Assembly (NCBI GenBank): GCA_030835085.1
Contig: JAUQWQ010000211.1
Coordinates: 1 to 43,462 of the forward strand
Direction: 5' to 3'
Length of the DNA: 43,462 bases
From: Ignavibacteria bacterium
GTDB taxonomy: Bacteria > Bacteroidota > Ignavibacteria > Tepidaquicellales > OLB5
Each line of letters starts with the position of its first letter. Positions within the stretch are counted from its first letter, which is position 1. Below, in pieces: positions 31,832 through 40,919 of this stretch. The notes under the pieces are model-generated. The model searched no databases. It was given only the letters and a program-made list of their open reading frames with translations, and was not told the origin of the DNA. Made by a program: the position numbers and the translations under genes.

Positions 31832-32634
31832 ATAATCAAACTGGGTATTCTGTAAAATTAAACAAAGTATCTTATAAACCAAATATTTTCGGAGATAGAG
31901 GTGTCTTAAATAATATTTCAATTGATATTTTGGGAGGAGAATTTGTCTCTATAATTGGAAGAAATGGTCATGGTAAGACTTCAATTATGAGAGCTATTGC
32001 AGGTGAAATTGATAATTTATTTGGTGAAGTCTATGTGAATGGTATTTTGATTAATAAACCAATTAATTCATTGATAAGTGGAGTTGGCTTCGTTCATCAG
32101 TTTGTTCAATATGATTTAATCAAAGAATTAAGTATCGAAAAAAATATTCAAATTCGTCAATTATTAGGTAATGAAAAATTTAGAAACATTGATTTTACGG
32201 ATGATCGCTGGGTAGCGCATATAAACAAAGAATTAGCACAAGTGATGGGGAGCAATAATGTATATCCTACAATAGACTATTTAGTCGATTATTTATCCGG
32301 AGGTCAACGACAATTATTGAATGTATATATTGCTTTAAAGCTTGAACATATTAAAAATGAATTTTGCAAATTATTATTGTTAGATGAACATCTAAGTAGC
32401 TTAGATTATGTTATTTCACGTAAAGTTATGACTTTAATTGAAGAGTTGTGTCCATTATCAAACGGTAAGAGATCTACTACAATAATAATGGTGACACATG
32501 ATTTCGAATGTGCTTTAAAATATTCAGATAAAATTATTATTCTAAAAGATGGAGAAGTCAAGGAAATAGTAAATAGAACTGATGCAAAAGCAAATTGGAA
32601 TGAAGGATATTTAATAAATTCTATTGAAGTATAA
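31828..32634 (+). CDS. ABC transporter ATP-binding protein (TrpZ-like)
   Basis: A 268-residue ATPase that powers the permease above. Visible motifs: Walker A GRNGHGKT (44-51), Q-loop VGFVHQF, signature LSGGQRQL (156-163), Walker B LLLLDEHLSSLD (D186, E187) and H-loop VTHDFECAL. The EHLSSLD ending (DEH instead of the usual DEP) is seen in ATPases of the ABC_sub_bind systems. It is translationally coupled to the permease and is followed at four bases by the dehydrogenase gene, so uptake and first metabolic step are probably co-produced. Confidence 0.9.
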   Translation: MNNQTGYSVKLNKVSYKPNIFGDRGVLNNISIDILGGEFVSIIGRNGHGKTSIMRAIAGEIDNLFGEVYVNGILINKPINSLISGVGFVHQFVQYDLIKELSIEKNIQIRQLLGNEKFRNIDFTDDRWVAHINKELAQVMGSNNVYPTIDYLVDYLSGGQRQLLNVYIALKLEHIKNEFCKLLLLDEHLSSLDYVISRKVMTLIEELCPLSNGKRSTTIIMVTHDFECALKYSDKIIILKDGEVKEIVNRTDAKANWNEGYLINSIEV

Positions 32635-32638
32635 ATAT

Positions 32639-33577
32639 ATGAATATAGGGATAATTGGTGCTGGTAAAATAGGATCACATATTGCAGATCAACTGTTAAT
32701 GGTCGATAATATTAAAAATATACACTTAGCTAACCGAGACAAAATAAAGTTGAAAGGCCGATTGTTGTCATTAAAACTTAAAAGTCATTATAATAATAAT
32801 CTTAAATGTATTAGCGAATTTAATTGGAGAAATATTAACTATTATGACTTAATTGTAATTTGTATAAAAGATAAGTATGATCCTAGAACTTTATTCCTAA
32901 AAAATGAAATATCATCTGGCATTCCTAAGAATCTACGATATGTAGGTTTGCAGCTTGATTTACCATTAATCAAATCTATTTGCCTTAAATTGAAAAATTA
33001 CTCAGGAAAAATAGCTGTAATAACAAATCCTGTGGAGATTGTTTCGTATTACGTAAACAAATGGATCCCAAACTCATTTGTTTTTGGTTTAGGTGTATCT
33101 GTAGATGCCGCGAGGTTAAGCTTTGTACTTAAAGAAAAAGGATTTCTTAATATCCCGAGAGAAGAAATACATCTAGCTGGAGAACATGGAAATAATTTAA
33201 TTATTGTATCAAATCTAATGAAAACAATTTTTAATAAAAGAGATTTAAATGAAAAAAAAATTAATCGTTATTTAAAGCAATCAATGAAACTTGGATTTGA
33301 TATAGCTAAATTTTTAGGCTTTACACTTCAAGATTGTACTCCAATTTTCGTTGAAGATATTCTATATATTTTAAATAATAAATATGATAATAATTATCAT
33401 TCTTTTTCGATAATCTCAAAATCAAATGCTTGCAGTTTACCCATTAAATTTGAAAAAATACATAAATATTCGCCCTATATAAATTTTACTAAAAATGAAA
33501 AAAAATCATTAGAAAAAATTCAGATTAAGTTAATGAATATCATTAGTTCAATTGATTCATCAATTTTACTAGTATAA
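32639..33577 (+). CDS. Lactate/malate dehydrogenase-superfamily protein
   Basis: A 312-residue NAD-dependent 2-hydroxyacid dehydrogenase homologue. The Rossmann fold starts with GAGKIG (7-12); TNPVEIV (129-135) matches the TNPvdi stretch; D156 and R159 (VDAAR) and H183 (AGEHGNN) keep the LDH/MDH catalytic spacing of 27 residues between Asp and His. The active-site loop arginines are not obvious: around residues 80-100 only R83 and R100 are available, so the substrate may not be lactate or malate. I used the ATG at 32639; a TTG at 32624 would overlap the ATPase gene. It ends the AT-rich operon, and a terminator follows 125 bases later. Substrate probably is what the transporter brings in. Confidence 0.8.
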   Translation: MNIGIIGAGKIGSHIADQLLMVDNIKNIHLANRDKIKLKGRLLSLKLKSHYNNNLKCISEFNWRNINYYDLIVICIKDKYDPRTLFLKNEISSGIPKNLRYVGLQLDLPLIKSICLKLKNYSGKIAVITNPVEIVSYYVNKWIPNSFVFGLGVSVDAARLSFVLKEKGFLNIPREEIHLAGEHGNNLIIVSNLMKTIFNKRDLNEKKINRYLKQSMKLGFDIAKFLGFTLQDCTPIFVEDILYILNNKYDNNYHSFSIISKSNACSLPIKFEKIHKYSPYINFTKNEKKSLEKIQIKLMNIISSIDSSILLV

Positions 33578-33701
33578 TAAAAAATTTTTGTATGATTATA
33601 TTCTTATATTAATCATGAATTCAATAATTTATTCCAAGATAATTTTGTTCCATATAGAAAATTTTACGAAGTGAAGTAGCTGCAGAAAATAGAAGGAAAC
33701 A

Positions 33702-33725
33702 AAAAGGACGCTATCGCGTCCTTTT
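33702..33725 (+). terminator. Terminator hairpin after the transporter-dehydrogenase operon
   Basis: AAAAGGACGC (33702-33711) pairs perfectly with GCGTCCTTTT (33716-33725) around a TATC loop. Its A/T flanks would let it work on both strands. Confidence 0.75.
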
Positions 33726-33813
33726 CTATGTAAATCTTTACCGGCTGAATTGAGTCCTTCGTTCGTTTCTCATTCTTTCAGCAGATGAAAGGTGTAAGTG
33801 CAAAGCTCGTATT

Positions 33814-34074
33814 GAATGCTGACCTTACTTTGCTGTGCAGAGTAAGGTCAGCATCAAACCCTGTTACATAGTTTATGACCATACTCCGTTAACACGGAGT
33901 ATGGTTTCCTTCCTACTGCAGTGCAGTAGGAAGGCACAGCGATCAAACCCTATTACTTAGTTTATGACCTTCCTCAGCAAAGCTGAGTAAGGTTTCACCT
34001 TTCACCGCTATGTCTGTTATGCTGACCTTCCTTCGCTTCGCTCAGTAAGGTTTCGATCAAGTCCTTCGGACTTG
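33814..34074. repeat. Array of variable-stem hairpins with a repeated spacer
   Basis: Five hairpins share the frame GACCwTnCT...AGTAwGGT but have different paired stems: 33816-33829/33841-33854, 33878-33888/33895-33905, 33908-33918/33924-33934, 33967-33978/33982-33993 and an imperfect one near 34024-34051. A last stem CAAGTCC/GGACTTG lies at 34058-34074. The spacer ATCAAACCCTnTTACnTAG then TTTATGACC occurs twice (about 33853-33880 and 33942-33969). The 33578-34077 gap holds no gene. Both arms change together between copies, so pairing is conserved while sequence is not. Confidence 0.8.
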
Positions 34075-34077
34075 CTC

Positions 34078-37000
34078 TCAAAAATCCGCCCCAATTGATA
34101 TCATATACCTCGGCTGGGAGAATTTCTGCATGTCGTAGGTCCATGCAATGTCGAGTTTCATGGGGAAATAGAGGAAGAATAACCTCGTACCTATTCCCAT
34201 ACTCAACAGCAAATCCTTTGTCTGGAATCCATTTACATCCTGGAATAGCTGAAGCTTTTTGTTATCGCTCCATACTGTACCCGCATCCGCAAATATTACT
34301 CCCTGTATGTTCTGGAAGCCGAAAGGCAGTAATCCCAATATCAGATATCTGAATAGAGGGAAACGAAACTCCGCGTTCATAAGCGCGAACTTGCTGCCTG
34401 AGCGCGTGTTGTAATTATAGCCTCTAAGCGGCAATACCGGTGTTGAAAATGCGAAGTCCTGAATATCCTCTATCGGAAGCTCGTCATTTTGAATTTCATA
34501 ATTTATCCAGCTTTCGGTTCCTCCAATGTAAAAGCGCTGTGGATTTTTCCCGAAACTGTAGCCGCCATTGAGCCTGAGTACAAATGTATAATCATCAGCA
34601 AGATCAAAATATGTTCTGTAATCACCAATAGCACTGAAGAAACTTACTCCGTTTGATCCAATTTTTGGCGTACCAAGAAGCGTTATGTTATACCTTGTTC
34701 CTTTTATTGGCGCAGTGTAACCCCATAATGTGTTATCATGCACGTAACTTACGGCCGGCATCACAAAATCAAGCTTCTGTGTTGGCTCAAGGGGATTATC
34801 AAGATTCTCTTTGGTTAAATGATTGTACGAAAGCGCTCCGTCTATCCTGTTGAATTTACTGAGCGGATATGAAATCGAAAGGTCACCGCCAACTGTTCTG
34901 TACCTGTAGAGCTGGGAGTTGCCTAGTGAAGGACCTACAAGCAGGAACCTTGCCGAGTGGTAACCTGAAATACCAAAGTCAATTCGTTTTGGCAGGTAGT
35001 AGTATGCGAAAGCGTAATCGCTGTTTTTCAGGTCAAGCACCGCGCTAAGTGCAGCGTATATTCTGTGGTCGCCTGTCACATCGCTGAATGCCATCTGTAT
35101 AAGACCCTGTACACCGTAAAAGCTGCTGTAATTTGCATTGCTGTAAACAAGATCGGGTGAGAATTTTATTTTGTAATTGTTAACCTTATAGCTTCCGTCC
35201 GGATTTGTATTATCTGTCAGCTGGAATTTGCTTTTATTCTTTTCCTTTAGCTTCAGCCTTTGCGATGGAGTTTGTTTGTTTGTATCAGATTTATCCGGAT
35301 TTAGATTAAGCGAAACATCGTCGCCATACAGAGATTTTGTGGAATCGGCGGTTAAGCTGCTATCCTGCGGATTTATTTTGCTGGAATCAAGTGTAAAGTA
35401 TTCATCCAATACTGTTGAATCATTGGCAAGGTTAAGCAATGAGTCCGCGATTATTTTCATCGAATCAGCGAACGTTTTTTCCCTGTCCCTGTCATCTATT
35501 CTTTTCTGCACAAACGGCGTATTGGGAAGCTCTTTCATGCCAAGATCGATATCGAACGGATTATCGAGGTAAAAAATATCATAGCCGCCCTTGTTAAGCG
35601 AAGTGAAAGCAAGCCTCTTTCCATCGGCAGAGAGCGATAAAAGAGAAATGGGATCAAGTGAATTTGTGATCGGTCTTTCTTCTCCTGTTTCCAGGTTACG
35701 CAGCCAAATGTTATCAATTCCGTTGCGGTCGGATATATACAGCACTTTTTTGCCGTCAGCTGAGCTTACCACGCTTGATTCATTTGCATGTTTATCTTCG
35801 GTAAAGCGGGTGAGCTGTTTGGTATCAACATCATAAACATAAAGATCTTTATCTTTGAAGTCGTAATCGTTCATATTAAAATCCACAGGTATATCATTCA
35901 GGTTGGTATATGTGCCTCTATCAGAAGAAAAATATATTTTCTTCCCGTCACGTGACCATTTGGGGTCAATATCAGAAAACAGGTCATTGGTAACACGGTC
36001 TAGCTTTTTCAGGTTGAGGTCGTATATCCAGATATCTGACTGCCTTGAGTTATCACCGCGAAGTACGAGCGAATTATTCACTGGGTTCCAGTCAACTGAA
36101 AATATACCGTCAAATTCAATGGGAAGCTCGCGTTCATCGCCGCTTTCTGCGTCAATAATATAAATCGCATCTTTGGCTCCGCTTTTTACTGAAATAGCTA
36201 TTTTCTTGCCGTTGGGTGACCAGCATAATCCCGGAGTAAGCAAATGAAGCTCTTCGAAATCAGCGGTTTGGTTGCCGCCGATAAGTTTTTTTATGATCTT
36301 ACCTGATTTAATATCAGCTATGTACACGCTGAAATATGTATCACGGTTAGAAATGAATACTACCTTATCACCTTTTGGAGAGATTGAAGGCGCAGTATTG
36401 TAAAAACCATCGCCTTTTCTTGAATCTGTTAGGCGCATCGCGAAATCATTCAGTTCCTGCCTTGAATTAATATCCGGCCAGTAAGTTTGTTTAAGTGATT
36501 TATGCCATTTTTCAGAAAGCTTCTCTATTCCTAAATTATAGACATCAACAAATCCTTCGTCAACATCACCAAGTCCTTTTATCTGTATCATAAGGTCGCC
36601 GATCTTTTCTTTGCCGTACTCATCGGCCAGCCAGGAAAAAAAGCTTTGCCCGCCGCGGTATGAAAGGTAGCCATCTATGTAATCAAGCTGAGGAAGGTAA
36701 TCGTATATCACCGCATCGCGGATGAACATGTCATTGGCTTTATCCATTCCGCCAAGCGACTGGTATTCTGCCATTCCCTCACTGAACCAGCCGGGGAACT
36801 GAAGTGCTATATTCTGCGAAATTATATTTTGAATTGAGCCGCCATAGTAGAGGTCATTCATATAAGCATGAAGCAGCTCATGGTGGATTACGTGGCGGAA
36901 TTTATCATAATCTCCCTCAAACGGTACGACTATTCTGTTTTTAAAAAGCTCTGTTACTCCGCCAATGCCTTCTGAAAGATATTCATCAACAGCATTGTTC

Positions 37001-37320
37001 TGCTGAAACTCATTATGAGAATTGAATACAAGTATCGGTATCCTGTTCTTAATGCCGTAGCCAATGTTATTTTCCAGGCTTACCAGTGAACTCTCGGCGG
37101 CTACTGCTGTAAACTGTGCAATGTACTCGCCGCCCTGGTTGAAATAAATATCAAAATGCTGTGACTGCAGATACTTCCAGTCAAACACCTTGTACTGAAC
37201 CTTATTCTGACCAAACTGTGAGAACACGTTTTGGGAGGCCGCAATAATCATAAATGCGGCAATAAATGATCTTATCAATAATCCGGGGCTTGGGATCTTT
37301 ATTAACTTCATTATTTCCAT
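34078..37320 (-). CDS. Zincin-like / TolB-propeller / BamA-like barrel outer-membrane protein
   Basis: A 1080-residue exported protein with a signal peptide (AAFMIIAASQNVFSQ) and three parts. Residues about 40-290 form a gluzincin-like peptidase (peptidase MA type) with HELLH at 147-151 and the glutamates of WFSEGMAEYQS (181, 185). Residues about 300-590 are a TolB/WD40-like propeller with repeated motifs such as PSISPKGDKVVFISNR, WSRDGKKIYFSSDRG and SADGKRLAFTS. After an Asp/Ser linker, residues about 710-1080 are a BamA/Omp85-like barrel (DHRIYAALSAVLDL, FYIGGTESW, LPLRGY, ISIGADF). It is probably anchored in the outer membrane with catalytic and propeller domains in the periplasm or outside. 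A start at 37311 is also possible. Function unknown. Confidence 0.82.
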   Translation of the reverse strand: MEIMKLIKIPSPGLLIRSFIAAFMIIAASQNVFSQFGQNKVQYKVFDWKYLQSQHFDIYFNQGGEYIAQFTAVAAESSLVSLENNIGYGIKNRIPILVFNSHNEFQQNNAVDEYLSEGIGGVTELFKNRIVVPFEGDYDKFRHVIHHELLHAYMNDLYYGGSIQNIISQNIALQFPGWFSEGMAEYQSLGGMDKANDMFIRDAVIYDYLPQLDYIDGYLSYRGGQSFFSWLADEYGKEKIGDLMIQIKGLGDVDEGFVDVYNLGIEKLSEKWHKSLKQTYWPDINSRQELNDFAMRLTDSRKGDGFYNTAPSISPKGDKVVFISNRDTYFSVYIADIKSGKIIKKLIGGNQTADFEELHLLTPGLCWSPNGKKIAISVKSGAKDAIYIIDAESGDERELPIEFDGIFSVDWNPVNNSLVLRGDNSRQSDIWIYDLNLKKLDRVTNDLFSDIDPKWSRDGKKIYFSSDRGTYTNLNDIPVDFNMNDYDFKDKDLYVYDVDTKQLTRFTEDKHANESSVVSSADGKKVLYISDRNGIDNIWLRNLETGEERPITNSLDPISLLSLSADGKRLAFTSLNKGGYDIFYLDNPFDIDLGMKELPNTPFVQKRIDDRDREKTFADSMKIIADSLLNLANDSTVLDEYFTLDSSKINPQDSSLTADSTKSLYGDDVSLNLNPDKSDTNKQTPSQRLKLKEKNKSKFQLTDNTNPDGSYKVNNYKIKFSPDLVYSNANYSSFYGVQGLIQMAFSDVTGDHRIYAALSAVLDLKNSDYAFAYYYLPKRIDFGISGYHSARFLLVGPSLGNSQLYRYRTVGGDLSISYPLSKFNRIDGALSYNHLTKENLDNPLEPTQKLDFVMPAVSYVHDNTLWGYTAPIKGTRYNITLLGTPKIGSNGVSFFSAIGDYRTYFDLADDYTFVLRLNGGYSFGKNPQRFYIGGTESWINYEIQNDELPIEDIQDFAFSTPVLPLRGYNYNTRSGSKFALMNAEFRFPLFRYLILGLLPFGFQNIQGVIFADAGTVWSDNKKLQLFQDVNGFQTKDLLLSMGIGTRLFFLYFPMKLDIAWTYDMQKFSQPRYMISIGADF

Positions 37321-37414
37321 TTAGTTTGGTTAATATTATAAATTATTTTGATAAAAAAACATATAAATAGTAGAAAACATTAATTTTTGTGTATTTGGTT
37401 ACATAAGACCCCTA

Positions 37415-37477
37415 TCCCGCCATGGCGGGACAAGCTATCACGCCGTTGGCGTTACACTCCCCCTTAGAAAGGGGGAG
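37415..37477. repeat. Three consecutive perfect hairpins between two outer-membrane protein genes
   Basis: TCCCGCCATGGCGGGA (37415-37430) is a perfect 16-base palindrome, ACGCC-GTT-GGCGT spans 37440-37452, and CTCCCCCTT-AGA-AAGGGGGAG spans 37457-37477. They lie downstream of the TonB receptor gene (ends 37486, minus strand) and upstream of the next minus-strand gene. They could stop or stabilise the transcript, or be a mobile miniature repeat. Confidence 0.8.
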
Positions 37478-37485
37478 ACAGTATG

Positions 37486-40029
37486 CTAAAATCTGGCATT
37501 CACCCCTATAGTTGGTAATATCGGGAACTGCCCAATTGGTTTCAATTTAACCTGAAGATTATCATCAATATAGAAATCATATCCTATAACATTCTGCCGG
37601 TTATAAACGTTTATCACATCTAAGTAAAATCCCCAGTCGATACCCCAGAATTTTGTATATGCGGTTGCACGGATATCAAGCCTGTGATAAACCGGCTTTT
37701 TATCGGCAAACTTATTTTCGTCACCGCCAAAATCAAAATCGAACTGAACCAGGTTCAGTATCGGGAGCACTGCAAGTGAATCACCCACAACCCTCGGGCG
37801 GATGCCCTTAGGCAGCGAAACCGGGAAGTTGGATGAATAGTTGAACCGTGCACCGAGTTCAAGCCAGCTAAGAAGCTTGTAATTTGCTACAAGGTTTACG
37901 GAATGCCGCTGGTCATACCTGAACGGCGTTATCACACCATCGCGGTTACGGTTCGCAAAGCTGAGCGAATAACTTAGCCACCCCGAGAATTTTGCGTTTG
38001 GGTTAACAGGTTTCTTTTCTAAGTAGAACTCAAATCCGTATGAATAGCCGCTTGCACCATTAACGGGTGTCGCCGTAACTGAATCATACGGCAGCTTTTC
38101 CGTGCTGCGGTACCAGTTATCAGGGTCGCGCAGGTATTCGGGGTCGTTGTTATTGGGGTCATACCTGTAATATTCATACCGGTAACCTGTAAGTTTTTCC
38201 TGTACAATTAAATTAGTGAACTGCTTGTAATATGTTTCAAACTTCACAAGCATATCGTTTGAAAGCCACCTTTCAGCGCCGAGAATAAAATGCACAGAGC
38301 GCTCAGCTTCAAGTTTTTTTGCAACGTCTTCGGTTAGATCAAAAAATATCTGTGCGTCAATCAGCTTTTCATAACCGGGTGACTGGTAATATATCCCTGT
38401 ACCGGCGCGTATAGTCGTGACCTTATCAATTGCATAAGATAAGTTAATGCGCGGTGAGAGATATGCCTTCTTGTTTATGGCAAAGTAATCCAGCCTTAAG
38501 CCATATTGAGTATAAAGTTTATCCGATATCTTCAGCCTGTCCTGCGCAAACACGTTTGCGCGGTAATAATCTTTGCCATCCAGCTGACCGTTTGATATCG
38601 CATTGAAGTTTGGATTGTTTTGAACAATTGCTCTAAGGCGTTCATCAAGATCAAGAGTGAATGAAAGGTCAGTTCTTAGAATATCTATTCCGGCGCCGAT
38701 CTCTGTTTTGTGGCCATCGGAAAGAAAAATTGTATTATTCTGCACTGAATATTTTCGGAATGTGTACTGAGATTTGAATCCAATGCCAAGAAAGAGCCCA
38801 AGGGCTCTGAGGCTGTCGCGTACTTCGGGTGTGTAGGTTTCTCTGTCTAATACCGGATCCAGCAGCTCACCGCCAAACTGTGCATCGCCTTTATTGCGGT
38901 ACCATGAAAGAGTTGTTTTGGTCAGGAAATTTGTATTCGGCGCGTAGTGCCAGGCGAAGCCTAAAACATCGTTTGAGGACTCGTCGCGAACTGAAACGGA
39001 ATCTTCAAGCTCCTTTGATTCACCCGGAATAATATTTACACCGTCACGGGAATAAATACCGTTCACTATAAACTTATGATCTTTGAAAGGTCCGAAAGTG
39101 ATCTTGCCCTGCACATCTTCGAAAGAGGGGAATGAGGCGCTTTCATCAATTAATCCGGATTTTTTTGCGAAAGGTCCGAGTATTAAGTCATAATAGCTTC
39201 TTCGGGTTGATACTATCCACGATCCGGGAATATTTTTAAAAGGGATCTTACCGCTGAATACAAGATTTGCGTTAGCTATGTTGACATTTGTCTGACCTGT
39301 AAAATATTTCGTTTTGCTGCCTTCGCGGTTGGAGACTTCAAGCACTGCGGAGAGTCTATCGCCATACTTCGAAGGAAATCCGCCGGTGATGAGGTTTATA
39401 TCATCAAGTGTTTCGGGGTTGAACATGCTGAACACGCCGTACAACCTGTATGGATTGAAAATTTCTATGTTATCCATCACGATCAGGTTCTGGTCGGGAC
39501 CCGAGCCGCGCACTATCAGCTGGGACGAAAAATCATTTGGCGCACTTACGCCGGGCAGGGTTTGCAGTGAGCGCAGAACATCTTCACCAACACCCGGAAT
39601 TACCCGTGTTGTTTTTGGCGAGAGGTTCTGAAGGCTGATACGCATATCGTTTTGTGCCTGGCGGAAGCGCTCTGATACAACATCAATTTCTTCGGTGGAG
39701 TAACTCTCATCATCAAGAATAATATCAAGGGTAATAGTATCATTGCCGTAAACATTTATCTTTTTGCGCTCCGCTGATTTAAATCCAATTAATTCAGCTT
39801 TCAGGTTATACACACCCGGAGAAATATTCCGGAAAATGTATTTCCCCAATGCATCTGTTTCAGTGCCAGTTTCTTTGGTATTATCTGAAGTAAGTACAAT
39901 TACAACTCCTTCAACAGGACTATCATCGGGTTTTGTGATAGTACCTTTAATTACAGAAGTACTCTGCGAAAAAACATACAGGCAGTTGAAAAGTAAAATG
40001 AGTATTATTTTGAGAGGCGAATTTTTCAT
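37486..40029 (-). CDS. TonB-dependent receptor with CarboxypepD_reg-like N-terminus
   Basis: An 847-residue outer-membrane receptor. Signal peptide (residues 1-21, ending VFSQ), then a carboxypeptidase-regulatory-like beta domain (VIKGTITKPDDSPVEGVVIVLTSDN, KYIFRNISPGVYNLKAELIGFKS), a plug (DVLRSLQTLPGVSAPNDFSSQLIVRGSGPDQNLIVMDNIEIF and FPSKYGDRLSAVLEV) and a beta barrel ending in GVNARF with the expected aromatic C-terminus. Such receptors import large or scarce substrates using TonB energy, but no SusD-like partner is adjacent, so the ligand is unknown. The next gene downstream is the zincin/propeller/barrel protein, beyond three hairpins. Confidence 0.9.
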   Translation of the reverse strand: MKNSPLKIILILLFNCLYVFSQSTSVIKGTITKPDDSPVEGVVIVLTSDNTKETGTETDALGKYIFRNISPGVYNLKAELIGFKSAERKKINVYGNDTITLDIILDDESYSTEEIDVVSERFRQAQNDMRISLQNLSPKTTRVIPGVGEDVLRSLQTLPGVSAPNDFSSQLIVRGSGPDQNLIVMDNIEIFNPYRLYGVFSMFNPETLDDINLITGGFPSKYGDRLSAVLEVSNREGSKTKYFTGQTNVNIANANLVFSGKIPFKNIPGSWIVSTRRSYYDLILGPFAKKSGLIDESASFPSFEDVQGKITFGPFKDHKFIVNGIYSRDGVNIIPGESKELEDSVSVRDESSNDVLGFAWHYAPNTNFLTKTTLSWYRNKGDAQFGGELLDPVLDRETYTPEVRDSLRALGLFLGIGFKSQYTFRKYSVQNNTIFLSDGHKTEIGAGIDILRTDLSFTLDLDERLRAIVQNNPNFNAISNGQLDGKDYYRANVFAQDRLKISDKLYTQYGLRLDYFAINKKAYLSPRINLSYAIDKVTTIRAGTGIYYQSPGYEKLIDAQIFFDLTEDVAKKLEAERSVHFILGAERWLSNDMLVKFETYYKQFTNLIVQEKLTGYRYEYYRYDPNNNDPEYLRDPDNWYRSTEKLPYDSVTATPVNGASGYSYGFEFYLEKKPVNPNAKFSGWLSYSLSFANRNRDGVITPFRYDQRHSVNLVANYKLLSWLELGARFNYSSNFPVSLPKGIRPRVVGDSLAVLPILNLVQFDFDFGGDENKFADKKPVYHRLDIRATAYTKFWGIDWGFYLDVINVYNRQNVIGYDFYIDDNLQVKLKPIGQFPILPTIGVNARF

Positions 40030-40406
40030 TTACAGGATAACGGAGAAATTACATTTAATATTTGGGAGTGCTGCAATAATTTTTGGTTGAAATCAATTTG
40101 CTGTATATAAAGAACTTAGGTCTAAAGCACAAAATTATGTTTGTTTTATTTACAATATTATATTAGACGTTTAAGTTCCTTTTTTAGCCTTATTTTACAA
40201 ATTTAATATAAAATTGATGAATATTTTGTAATATAATGTAAACCCTGCTTTTAAGTCCCCAAAACGGGATTTTTGAAATGATTTTACCACATGAAATGTT
40301 CAATGATAAAAGAAAGATATGGCTTATCAAATACTCACACCATATTTTAGTATAACCTTTAAACCACTCTTTTGAGAAATATAGGTAAAGATAGGAAAAT
40401 AATAAA
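40030..40406. other. Intergenic region without recognised gene
   Basis: AT-rich gap between the divergent TonB receptor and C39-like genes. The only structure I see is a weak TCCC/GGGA stem followed by five T's near 40254-40275. No good -7/-33 promoter pair is visible on either strand. Confidence 0.5.
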
Positions 40407-40859
40407 TTGACATTTTTCAGGCAGGAAACAAAATTCTCATGCGGACCCGCTTCTATAAGAAATTCACTTATAGCACTTGGATTTTTGTATTCAGAGCGCA
40501 GGATAAGAGAACTTGCCCATTCAGACAGACTTAGCGGAACAAGCGAAAAGAAAATCTGCAGGGCATTAAAGCAGCTGGGGTTCGGGTACAAAACTTTTCA
40601 GAACAGAACAGAAGCTGCTTTCAAGCAGCGGGTTGTTTATAATCTGAAAAAAGGCAACAAATTAATTTTGCTTACCGATCATGAAGACCACTGGATAAGT
40701 GTAGTTGATTACGGAAATAAATACCTTACAGTAATTGATCCGGAACAAAAACGCGTAAGGAAACAGCTTACTCCAAGATCTTTGGGGAAGTGGTGTCTGA
40801 ACTACAATAAACGAACCGGTGAAACTTACTATTACGGTATAATAATTTTTGCGCGATAA
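40407..40859 (+). CDS. C39-like cysteine peptidase-fold protein (short)
   Basis: A 150-residue free-standing C39-type domain: FSCGPASIRNSLIALG gives the nucleophile C12, DHWISVVDYG gives H95 and VIDPEQKRV gives D111. No signal peptide or membrane segment is present, and no ABC exporter or double-glycine peptide gene is nearby. It differs strongly from the C39-like protein at 29163, so they are not recent duplicates. Start is TTG at 40407, after an in-frame stop at 40392. It may process or guard against a peptide; the biological role is unknown. Confidence 0.75.
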   Translation: MTFFRQETKFSCGPASIRNSLIALGFLYSERRIRELAHSDRLSGTSEKKICRALKQLGFGYKTFQNRTEAAFKQRVVYNLKKGNKLILLTDHEDHWISVVDYGNKYLTVIDPEQKRVRKQLTPRSLGKWCLNYNKRTGETYYYGIIIFAR

Positions 40860-40919
40860 CCAATCACGATTCACAGCGATTGCTTATCATAATGAATAGT
40901 AAAACAATCCTCTTATACA

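Noticed and set aside
32624-32638. TTG start for the dehydrogenase at 32624
   Set aside because: It would overlap the ATPase gene and add five residues before the Rossmann start; ATG 32639 begins right at the first beta strand.
33814-34074. CRISPR array or integron attC sites
   Set aside because: Repeats are not identical or evenly spaced, spacers are not unique sequences between constant repeats, no cas or integrase genes, and no cassette frames lie between hairpins.
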